In this document: positions 59,001 to 64,000 of the stretch, piece after piece
Position numbering within the stretch: position 1 is the stretch's first letter
Layout: each line of letters starts with the position of its first letter
Assembly (NCBI RefSeq): GCF_964019385.1
Contig: NC_088643.1
Span: 7,633,495-7,697,494, forward strand
DNA from: Sycon ciliatum
Taxonomy: Eukaryota; Porifera; Calcarea; Leucosolenida; Sycettidae
Length of the DNA: 64,000 bases
Direction of reading: 5' to 3'
Program-made: the position numbers and the translations under genes
The notes under the pieces: model-generated
Database searches by the model: none
What the model saw: the letters and a program-made list of their open reading frames with translations, nothing else
What the model was told of the DNA's origin: nothing

Positions 59001-61283
59001 AATCCGACATCACGAATTTCTACTGACTCGAAACTAAGGGTGCGTTTGGTTGGTACGATCTAGAACAGGATCGAACAGCTGGTGCACATGGAGCAGCCTC
59101 ATGCCAACCAAACGGTACTCCAGAAACAGAGCACATTTTTGTGGAAAAATGTGCCAAACTTGGTGCATTCTTCAAAATGTGTATGGGTCACCATGGTCAC
59201 TTAGTACGGTACGACGAGTCCAACCCAAAAGCGTATGCACGTGATCATTTGGGAACAAAATCGATGTTCCCGCCAGGTTTCACTGTGAAAAAGTGAAACT
59301 GCTCGGTCTGCTCCGGCCTCGAGGCCGGAGCAAGCAGAACATGTTCTGGCCGACCCAGAACAGGTGCAGTCCCAACCAAACGCGCTGTTCTGGTGAATCC
59401 TGTTCTAGTTCGTACCAACCAAACGCGCCCTAAGCAAAGCAGACTGATGCGATCTGAAACTAACCAGGAACTGCTGCAAACTACGGAGAAGAATAGAAGT
59501 ATTTCTTGCGCAGGTGCAAGTTACAAACGGCGAGTAAGTCGAACTGGTCAGAAGCAGCGGCAAACGACGATACGACGACGATGCAGTTTGTTGTCCACTT
59601 GCAGTGACTGTTGCACATTCTACGATGCAAGAACACAGCGAGCGAGCTGCGACGAGCGGATTCAGTCTCTGTACTGAAAGTTGTACACGAAGTGTAGCAT
59701 TTCGAATATTCGACTTCTGACTCACATGTTCGAATTCGGTTCAGCTCGAAAAATATTCGATTACCGAGTATTCGATTATTCGTTGCAGCACTTTTTTTTC
59801 CGGTTGTTTTTCTAGTTAGATGCAATGCGGTATATCCTTACAATATGCTACTCTTTCCCCACTTGCTGTTGTTCTCTCTGCTGTAGAAAATGTTGAAGAT
59901 GAGCTCGACTGATACACCGCTTGCGACCCGAGCTCTTCTCGAGGACAAGCTGAAGGAAACCAGCTCGCCGTTCCTGGTTCTCAGTGGCAGTGCGCAGCGC
60001 TCCTTGACTGCGTACGTCTTTCTCTTGTCTTGTTGTACTAATGAACACAATCATGTTGACACAGAGACTATTATAGAGAACGCAAAAGTAATAGATGACA
60101 CCTAAACACTGCGAAGATAATCATTATTTTATCATTAAATTTGTCAATTACTCAATCTACGGGCAACACTGTTTCGTCCTTTGTGGACTCATCAGTGCAG
60201 CACGGAGGAAATGAGGCCAAACCTGATAGCGATAAAAAAAATTTCCAAAGCCAGATTTAAATCAAACCCGAGCGTACCTCGCTTGCCAGAGTGCTCAAAC
60301 TGCCAAGTCAGTGAGCTCTGCACAACGCAAACAGCAAAGGCACTACCCCACACAAGAGTGCTCAACTGCTACAAGAGCAGAGCATTTGGCAACTATCACT
60401 TTAGCGTTCTCTATTATAGTCTCTAGGTCAACATTTGTTCATTAGTGCAGCATAGCTTCCTGAGTAGAGTTTTGTATTGTTCTTCATTCTTTTACACCTT
60501 TTTTCAAACAAAACGAGTAAAGTGATTAATCATGCTGGGATACCTACAGTAGCTGTACCATGATTTTTATGCTGGAATTCATTTTTGGAAATGTGGGGAG
60601 GATTGGATCCAGTAGAGTGGTCTTTGGGCTTTTTGCAGCTTGATATGTAGAGAATAGAATCCGGGCGGCCCCAGCGATTCCGCTGGAAATCTGATCCAGT
60701 TCCATTAACATAGAAGAAATCACATGGAGTTATGAAGCAACTATCCACTACTGTAATAAGATAATAAGCAGTCAGAAACGGTGCAATGACAGGGTACAAA
60801 ACTGACAGGCTACTGAGACATTCGACGACCTAGCTCTAACACATCTCCAGTGCGCAAACCAACAGCCTTCCGGCTTGGAAGATTCAATGTTATGGTAGGA
60901 CCAATGAGGGGAAGGCGAGTGCAGCGAAAATATGCACAAGCTAAGTCCCACGGCTCGGTATCAGAGTTAAAGTTCCATTAACGCTCATCGTTACGCCACA
61001 GGAGGATTGGGTAGTATTTTTAATCTTAAACTGTATAGTGGTATGTGGAGGACTTCATGTGTGCTTGTAGTCAGTTACAGCTGTCTACGGCAACCATGTA
61101 TAGTAGTGTCATTGGATGAATATCTTCTCGAGATCTGTAGGCTGTGAAAGCACTGTGTTTCAATGTGACCGCTTTCCTCTTTTTTTGGTCTTGATCGGTT
61201 GCATTGTTGTCAACTGATCAACTGTGTACCGGTGTTTGTTTGTCTCCATACCTTTCTGCAGGAACACCATAACGAAAACCTAA
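35043..61283 (+). CDS. SART1: SART1/Snu66, U4/U6.U5 tri-snRNP-associated protein 1
   Basis: SART1 is a nuclear splicing factor that joins U4/U6.U5 tri-snRNPs to the pre-spliceosome. Twenty-six exons give about 689 codons, with every phase matching and every intron GT-AG. Exon 1-2 encodes a HIND-type Hub1-binding motif, SIEETNKLRAKLGLKPLEV (about residues 15-33). Further landmarks matching human SART1 are SVKTLG...SWLTKSRKL (about 83-107), MDEDFGVS (about 122), VLTLKDQ, DILVNVNLLDLERAKK (about 191-206), VLSKYDEEIEG, SEEMTAFKKPKKKRK (about 296-310), ADDLL, ISTTSEFCRTVG, an R/E/D-rich stretch in exon 22, FRQLSWRFHGK, KMSSTDTPLATRALL (about 645) and the terminal NTITK. The Arg/Ser-rich N terminus of the vertebrate protein (about 100 residues) is absent; an in-frame stop precedes the ATG. 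Paralogues or alternative first exons cannot be excluded. Confidence 0.95.
35634..35668 (+). repeat. Dispersed 35-bp block, copy 3 (SART1 intron 1)
   Basis: Identical over about 35 bases to 13,432-13,466 and inverted-related to 13,866-13,901. The rest of intron 1 (35,102-36,077) shows no other feature. Confidence 0.7.
36262..36984. mobile_element. 723-bp MITE-like element in SART1 intron 2
   Basis: Ends AGCCTAGTTCACATTCGAC and, inverted, AGCCTGGTCCCCATTCGAC lie between ACA duplications (36,259-36,261 and 36,985-36,987). Internal GACGGGACG-type motifs occur on both strands. The open frames it carries are not recognisable proteins. Confidence 0.65.
37025..37293. mobile_element. 269-bp Harbinger-like MITE in SART1 intron 2
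   Basis: Ends CGGCCGATTCTCGATACAAC and, inverted, AGGCCGATTAACAATGCAAC continue into a shared TTTTTGC-ACGCGACA block. The flanks are TAA (37,022-37,024 and 37,294-37,296). Confidence 0.8.
38116..38513. mobile_element. 398-bp Harbinger-like MITE in SART1 intron 3
   Basis: Ends GGCTGTGTTTACAAGAG and, inverted, GGATGTGTTTACAGGAG continue to CAACCCGGGTTGA-type motifs that occur six or more times in the body. The flanks are TTA (38,113-38,115 and 38,514-38,516), the classic PIF/Harbinger target duplication. Confidence 0.85.
39211..39388. repeat. Palindromes joined to a (GT)n/(CA)n microsatellite in SART1 intron 5
   Basis: A perfect palindrome of 13+1+13 bases starts CTGATTATGTATA. It is followed by (GT)n, then AAGTGAGACTA and its complement around CATTA, then about 90 bases of (CA)n. 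The GT tract and CA tract are mutually complementary, so the whole block can fold as one long cruciform. Confidence 0.85.
40888..41036. mobile_element. 149-bp Harbinger-like MITE in SART1 intron 8
   Basis: Ends AGGCCGATTCATACTTCG and, inverted, ATGCCGATTCATACTTCA are followed by TTTCGCGTACGGGAAA on both sides. The flanks are TAA (40,885-40,887 and 41,037-41,039). The right end lies 40 bp from the exon 9 acceptor. Confidence 0.85.
41175..41580. repeat. (GT)n microsatellite cluster in SART1 intron 9
   Basis: Three GT runs (about 41,178-41,211, 41,321-41,379 and 41,454-41,580) are separated by unique sequence. Apparent long frames of His-Thr repeats here are artefacts. Confidence 0.95.
42310..42660. 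repeat. Minisatellite of about 27 bp in SART1 intron 11
   Basis: Units resemble TTGGAGTAGTGTTCTGGG plus TACTCTGTG, with shorter variants (TTGGAGTAGTATTCTGGC) at the left end, about 14 units in all. It begins just after the exon 11 donor. Confidence 0.9.
44387..44574. repeat. Four 47-bp tandem repeats in SART1 intron 15
   Basis: Units start CATCCTTGGTCCGTCCCTTG and end TTTAGCACAGG. The second and third are identical by reading; the outer ones differ at a few bases. The array begins 30 bp after the exon 15 donor. Confidence 0.9.
48112..48183 (+). tRNA. trnD-GUC: tRNA-Asp (GUC)
   Basis: A 72-base cloverleaf with anticodon GTC at 48,145-48,147, stem TCCGC/GCGGA, and a T arm with GGTTCGATTCC (B box) closed by CCGGG/CCCGG. 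The D arm carries TAGTGGTAAGTA (A box). The acceptor stem pairs except for G-A at the seventh position, where T-A is usual. There is no intron, and no CCA is encoded. It lies inside the pogo transposase at the left end of an insertion of about 300 bp. It could be a functional gene, a tRNA-derived SINE head or a tRNA pseudogene; the single mismatch keeps all three open. Confidence 0.85.
48184..48415. mobile_element. Remainder of the tRNA-headed insertion in the pogo element
   Basis: Between the tRNA and the resumption of transposase sequence (VVGIIPGAQG on the minus strand at about 48,425) lie about 230 bases, AT-rich at first. Then come three repeats of an AGCAGAAAGACGACTGAGAG-type unit. No clear target duplication is visible and there is no poly(A), so a tRNA-derived SINE is only one explanation. 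Confidence 0.5.
50204..50545. mobile_element. 342-bp TIR element (MITE), inverse copy of the one at 291
   Basis: Ends AGGGAGGTTCTGCTCTA and, inverted, AGAAAGGTTCAGCTATA lie between ACT duplications (50,201-50,203 and 50,546-50,548). The body is a close reverse-complement match to 291-641. It starts 20 bp downstream of the SART1 exon 20 donor. Confidence 0.85.
51083..52078. mobile_element. Foldback element with arms of about 130 bp, SART1 intron 20
   Basis: Left arm 51,083-51,212 (AACTGTTCACCTCTCCGCAC ... CAGACAGCTGTTTCG) is the reverse complement of 51,951-52,078 with few mismatches. The interior is occupied by a piggyBac-like element. Terminal borders beyond the arms are not clear, and no coding is seen. 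Confidence 0.75.
51237..51946. mobile_element. 710-bp piggyBac-like non-autonomous element
   Basis: Inverted ends CCCTTTGCGTGCTGAG and CCCTTTGCATGCTGAG lie between TTAA tetranucleotides (51,233-51,236 and 51,947-51,950). TTAA duplication with CCC-starting ends is the piggyBac signature. The interior frames (for example 51,129-51,803 minus) do not show a recognisable DDD transposase. Confidence 0.8.
52540..53400 (-). mobile_element. hAT transposase fragment, decayed (SART1 intron 20)
   Basis: Minus-strand frames read LLNWIVDSCRPLSTIADPGL, GIAVTTDGWTS (first catalytic Asp region), VTHDEAANMVSAG (second Asp region), CMAHRLQTVIRHAV, QDVSTRWNSTFYML (conserved W-N-S-T) and a C-terminal RWRTHSELFPDVAPLVRQY piece of the hAT dimerisation domain. 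Multiple breaks are present. No TIRs were found. A second, different hAT element lies at 56,501. Confidence 0.8.
53545..53866. repeat. 24-bp minisatellite, 13 units
   Basis: Unit GACGTGCATGGAACATGGCT + TTGT is repeated about 13.4 times with two or three point changes. Because 24 is a multiple of three and the unit lacks stops in most frames, five overlapping long open frames cover it. These are artefacts, not genes. Each unit carries TGACGTG, a CREB/ATF-like half-site. Confidence 0.95.
56660..56847. mobile_element. 188-bp Tigger/pogo-type MITE nested in the hAT element
   Basis: Inverted ends CAGTCAGACCTCGCATAA and CAGTCAGACCTCGCTTAT lie between TA duplications (56,658-56,659 and 56,848-56,849). 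The CAG start and CTCGC core match Tigger-type termini. Confidence 0.85.
57164..58960 (-). pseudogene. hAT transposase, decayed
   Basis: Minus strand, N to C: VMSQLLGGRTITEKRKAD, SIVTDLGFVELLKLLEP, IAVTPDMWSSS (first catalytic Asp), GIVSDQAANTVAAGRK (second Asp region), VACACHGLQTAIRH, VSEVATRWNYTCDILARL, IAAALDLRFKSLLFL, then WWQSYSETFPDVVSLAK and VPASSAESEQSFSATG, the hAT dimerisation motif. The frame is broken near 58,520, 57,790 and 57,500. The BED zinc finger at the N terminus is only hinted at near 58,880. Confidence 0.85.
59038..59430. mobile_element. 393-bp Harbinger-like MITE nested in the hAT element
   Basis: Inverted ends GGGTGCGTTTGGTTGGTACG and GGGCGCGTTTGGTTGGTACG lie between TAA duplications (59,035-59,037 and 59,431-59,433), as expected for PIF/Harbinger. 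Internal GAACAGGATC/TGTTCTGG motifs are symmetric. Confidence 0.9.
60035..60448. repeat. Inverted-repeat element with hammerhead-like core, SART1 intron 25
   Basis: Arms 60,035-60,096 and 60,388-60,448 are imperfect reverse complements (GTTGAC ... AGAGACTAT-ATAGAGAACGC). The arm ends contain ACTAATGAAC, which resembles a degenerate hammerhead core. The best core sits in the middle, on the minus strand. It starts 24 bp after the exon 25 donor. Confidence 0.65.
60171..60195 (-). ncRNA. Hammerhead ribozyme-like core
   Basis: The minus strand reads CTGATGAG, stem II TCC-ACAAA-GGA, then CGAAAC, an exact hammerhead core. Downstream ACAGTGTT could give a two-pair stem III and a GUU cleavage triplet, but stem I pairing at the expected place is poor, so activity is doubtful. 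Such cores with short stem III are known from Penelope-like elements and retrozymes. Confidence 0.5.
60449..61261. other. Remainder of SART1 intron 25
   Basis: No gene or clear element is seen. Short frames are unsupported. Confidence 0.5.
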
Positions 61284-61850
61284 CTTCAAACTGTGAATAT
61301 TGCGTATTGCGTTGCACAGCTGGCTGTGCTTCACTTTATCATCATTGTATATAGATACTGCAGCAGTCATGTCTGCCATTTACCTGTTGTACATAATGTT
61401 CTCCTTTCTTCTCCATGTCATCAAATAGTTCATAACCAAGAGTGTGTAGCTGTATTCAAGGGCCAGTATGTGTGTGTGTGTGCAGGCTGCTGCCTTAATT
61501 CCATAATTATATTGTCTGCCTCAAACCCTGTGCCCAGAGTACACAACCCGGCAAGAGTGTGCAACTCCCGCATACCCTGCTGTTCCGGCAGAATTTTATG
61601 TTGACGTCATTTTTCTGATGCAATGCTCCATGCACAATGGGACTTGGGTTGGAGGATCGTCGAGTTGCACAGTATGCACACTCTTGATTATGTACTCTTG
61701 ATGCTAGCACACCCATTTTGCTTGATTCAGCCCAGCGCTTGCATGGGTGCGACATTTTCAGTTAAGTCCAAAAGTCACTTTCAGACTGTTCGGAAAGTAT
61801 GCGTTGGTTGTAGAGAGCTAGTTGCACATAACCCCATCTCTCTACTTCCT

Positions 61851-61935
<85 letters not shown>

Positions 61936-62771
61936 CTCCCTCCCTGTGGTTGACTGTTGGAGAGGTGAAGTTTAGACTCCGCTCTGGTCTCTTTGTATTC
62001 TTGCTTACGGTGCACACACGTGGTCAGGTGGGAGTTATAATTGGGACCAAGAGTATGGCTGAACTCTTGCAGGGACATCGCTTTACAGTCGCGTGTCACA
62101 TATCGCGCATTCAGTTTGTTTGTTTTACTATTGAGTATTGATCAAGAGGGGCAAGTAGCAGCATTCGGCCTTGTCCAGATACTTATCAACCACCACACCA
62201 CACCGCTGCGCTCTCCTTCCGACCTCAACACGTTGCCACAGCACACGATCAGCAAAACGACACTTCAGTTGGTACTCTGCTCCTTCAGACAGTAGCTGTT
62301 TCGATTATCAGGATCTCGTCAGTGAAGGTTGATAATGTAGAATGGCTAACAGATAGTGAACTAAACCCTTTTGTAGCAAAAAGGGGGAAACATAATGGCG
62401 CGTCTTAGGCGCAAAAAGGGGGGAAACATAATGGCGCATCTTAGGCGCGAAGATTAAGGCTAAGGGCCGGGTTCCACTGCGGCTCCGCTGCTCCGCGGCA
62501 CTTGGCCAGTGGCGGATCCAGGGGGGGGGGGGGGGGGGGTTCGTTCGGAAAAAGCTCACTTTGCCGAAAATATTTTTCGGATGAATTTTCTTGTAGAAGA
62601 GCGCTAGCGCGTGATTTATTCAAAGAGGTTTCTTATCTCGGCATCGCTTCGCAGGCGTCTTGGGCGCATCAGCATCGCCAGCTACTTCTGATTGCTCCTC
62701 TCCACTGCCATGCCTGTCTACTCTCTATTGCCTGGAGTGTCCTCACCGTCATCTGTGTGGCTGAAAAGACT
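61284..62771. other. SART1 3' flank and intergenic repeats
   Basis: No polyadenylation signal stands out directly after the stop. A diverged inverted repeat (AGAGTACA-AA ... CAAGAGTGTGCA) spans about 61,537-61,715. (TC)n runs at 61,855-61,933. A block of about 36 bp with GGGGGAAACATAATGGCGC is duplicated at 62,380-62,450, and a G18 run lies at 62,521-62,539. Confidence 0.6.
61855..61933. repeat. (TC)n microsatellite
   Basis: About 75 bases of CT repeats with two interruptions. Arg-Glu repeat frames on the minus strand are artefacts. Confidence 0.95.
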
Positions 62772-62837
62772 ATGGCGATACGCATAAAATTTGACTTGGC
62801 CATGGAGTTGGTTTTTCTGAGGCGACTGAGGAGGCAG
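62772..62837 (+). CDS. Possible first exon of a downstream gene
   Basis: The ATG at 62,772 gives 22 codons (MAIRIKFDLAMELVFLRRLR plus two) up to a GTTTGT donor, ending in phase 0. That phase matches the acceptor at 63,816 and an open exon there. Homology is not recognised. The link between the two exons is inferred from phase only. Confidence 0.3.
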
Positions 62838-62849
62838 GTTTGTATGTAT

Positions 62850-63340
62850 GTATGTATACTTTATTTGAATTCGCATATCCAAACGAGCACAAATGCTCAA
62901 TGACAAGGCAGCGAATATGTTATTATGTTACAGGGAAGGAGGGTTGGGGAGAAAATAAGGAGAACAAAGAGAGAATGGTAGATATCTCAATGAAGAGCGA
63001 AGCGTTATCAAACTACAAGTAAGCCAGCGAACGATAAGTCGATAGTTCTGTAACCCGCCTAATAAACTAAGTACTTTTTTCAGGCGTGCAGTGGACTGTC
63101 ATTAAAACAGAAACAGAAAAATAATAATAAGGCACCCATTTTGTTTGTCCAGGGGATGGCCCACGCCTGGTAAAGAGAATAAAATAGAGAAAATAAAATA
63201 AAAAATAAAATAAAAAACAAACGAACAAAGTACTAACAGTTACTGCTAACGAGAGTACCGGTACTTGCTACTAACATCGGGAGGATGAAAGGCCCAACCC
63301 TGCCCTGCCAGTTACGGACTTACGGGGGTCGCCATGGCAA
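62850..63340 (-). repeat. LINE 3'-end-like repeat and A-rich sequence
   Basis: 62,855-63,060 resembles 16,890-17,110 (CCAAACGAGCA, TGCTCAAT-ACA, GCGAAT). 63,150-63,180 shares CAGGGGATGGCCCACGC with 30,622-30,640 at the 3' end of the nuclease-bearing retroelement. It therefore joins two retroelement 3' tails. Confidence 0.4.
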
Positions 63341-63816
63341 ATAATAATGGTAAACAGTGAAAATCAATCGGTTTGGCCCTCGACTCTTTGGGCGATCAAA
63401 GTTCGTTGGAATCAGCAAGAAAGGGAGCACGGGACAGGACGTTGCTGATGCTGGGGCTCACGAAATGAAAACACATCATTTCGGACTTGCAAAACAAACG
63501 TTGGAGCGAAAATTCGACATTTTGATGTTCGACACATGACCGAAGCTGCGAAGAACGCCGAACCGAAATTCGGAATGCAAAACCTCACTAATGACTACAG
63601 ACAGTGCACTGCATGCGCGTGCGGTGAATCTGTACGTACATGGATAGTAGTCTGTACTGGTGTTCACGTCCGTGATTTACAAACGGACACTGTAGACAGG
63701 TTGTTTCCTTTTTGATCTTTCGAAACGATCCAAACTTACCTCCATTGGCGCTGTCATTCACTGCTGCTCAGGATGGGTGTGGTGTGGTCAGTATTCCTTG
63801 GACAAGTTTTTTGCAG

Positions 63817-63923
63817 AAGAGAAAGGATGTTCCGAGTACTGACACTCTTCAACGAACTTCGAACCGTACACGTAGAGTTCAAGCTCCTCAGAAGATGAGG
63901 GCTCCGACATCCAAGCAAAGTCA
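63817..63923 (+). CDS. Putative internal exon, downstream gene
   Basis: A TTTTTTGCAG acceptor, an open 107-base exon (KRKDVPSTDTLQRTSNRTRR, then VQAPQKMRAPTSKQS) and a GTAATC donor. The Lys/Arg/Ser/Pro-rich composition suggests a disordered nuclear protein. No family is recognised. Confidence 0.45.
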
Positions 63924-63974
63924 GTAATCTCTACTTGCTGCAGCATGCAGTAGTGACTAGTTGTTCCTCCGCAG

Positions 63975-64000
63975 GAACGGAGTGCTGCGCCAGCGATGTG
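63975..64000 (+). CDS. Putative exon start, runs off the window
   Basis: The acceptor TTCCTCCGCAG is followed by GAACGGAGTGCTGCGCCAGC. With the two-base carry-over from 63,923 it reads Q-N-G-V-L-R-Q-R. Too short to identify. Confidence 0.35.

Larger units (their letters stand above)
56501..59791. mobile_element. hAT transposon, about 3.3 kb, SART1 intron 24
   Basis: Ends CAGTGTTGCAACGAATA and, inverted, GTGCTGCAACGAATA lie between runs of eight T, which would be the 8-bp duplication. It encloses a minus-strand hAT transposase (57,164-58,960) and two later MITEs. Subterminal ATTCGA motifs lie inside the right end. Confidence 0.75.
35043..61283 (+). other. SART1: SART1 exon coordinates
   Basis: Coding exons read from splice sites, frame and homology: 35043-35101, 36078-36130, 37667-37743, 38759-38814, 38965-39070, 39500-39601, 39955-40014, 40673-40709, 41077-41135, 41740-41820, 42222-42294, 42820-42893, 43077-43193, 43834-44021, 44296-44356, 44786-44837, 45102-45164, 45342-45400, 46237-46335, 50109-50184, 54579-54684, 54983-55072, 55841-55925, 56335-56424, 59887-60011, 61262-61283. 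The sum is 2,070 bases. Exons 15 (acceptor TATGAAG) and 19 (acceptor TGGAAG) have the weakest acceptor sites and are the least certain borders. The largest introns are 20 (about 4.4 kb), 19 (about 3.8 kb) and 24 (about 3.5 kb), and all three are large because of transposon insertions. Confidence 0.88.

Noticed and set aside
61781-62099. Arg-Glu repeat protein on the minus strand
   Set aside because: It is a translation of the (TC)n tract; the real R/E/D-rich stretch of SART1 is exon 22 at 54,983-55,072 and is supported by homology.

Overview
The window is a piece of an animal nuclear genome. It has GT-AG introns, one 26-exon spliceosomal gene, and a dense mix of retrotransposons and DNA transposons. 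I see no bacterial operons, ribosome binding sites or CRISPR arrays. The mix of Penelope-like, RTE-like, CR1/Jockey-like, Ty3/Gypsy, hAT, pogo, piggyBac-like and Harbinger-like elements, with many CA/GT microsatellites, suggests a marine invertebrate. A sponge or other early-branching animal is a guess from repeat content, not a demonstrated placement.

Layout. (1) 1-11,670: a tandem array of broken copies of the RIO1 kinase gene (RIOK1). The kinase segment and the C-terminal segment are separated by LINE fragments and a zinc-binding open frame. All three kinase copies share one frameshift and lack the catalytic-loop Asn. (2) 11,670-34,650: a graveyard of mobile elements. It holds a LINE RT (minus), two short inverted-repeat elements, a perfect 145-bp inverted repeat, a two-ORF LINE (minus), a Penelope-like endonuclease in head-to-head copies with a hammerhead ribozyme motif downstream, a Gypsy pol, an RTE-like RT (minus), nested TIR elements, and a reverse transcriptase of the kind that carries a C-terminal nuclease-like domain (minus). 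(3) 35,043-61,283 (+): the one host gene I can reconstruct, SART1/Snu66 of the U4/U6.U5 tri-snRNP, 26 coding exons and about 689 residues. Its introns hold a pogo-like transposon that is itself interrupted by a segment headed by a tRNA-Asp gene, a complete-looking hAT element, a foldback element with a nested piggyBac-like element, many short TIR elements, minisatellites and a second hammerhead-like motif. (4) 61,284-64,000: intergenic sequence and possible first exons of a further plus-strand gene that runs off the window.

Only SART1 and possibly the 3'-most exons look like functioning host genes. Most other coding signals are decayed mobile elements or pseudogene copies. Insertion order can often be read directly because an uninserted (empty) copy of the same site lies elsewhere in the window. 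The most unusual signals are the Penelope-like endonuclease with an AT-hook-like, proline-rich insert and a downstream hammerhead motif, the shared active-site loss across the RIOK1 array, and a TIR family with A-N-T target duplications present at three places.
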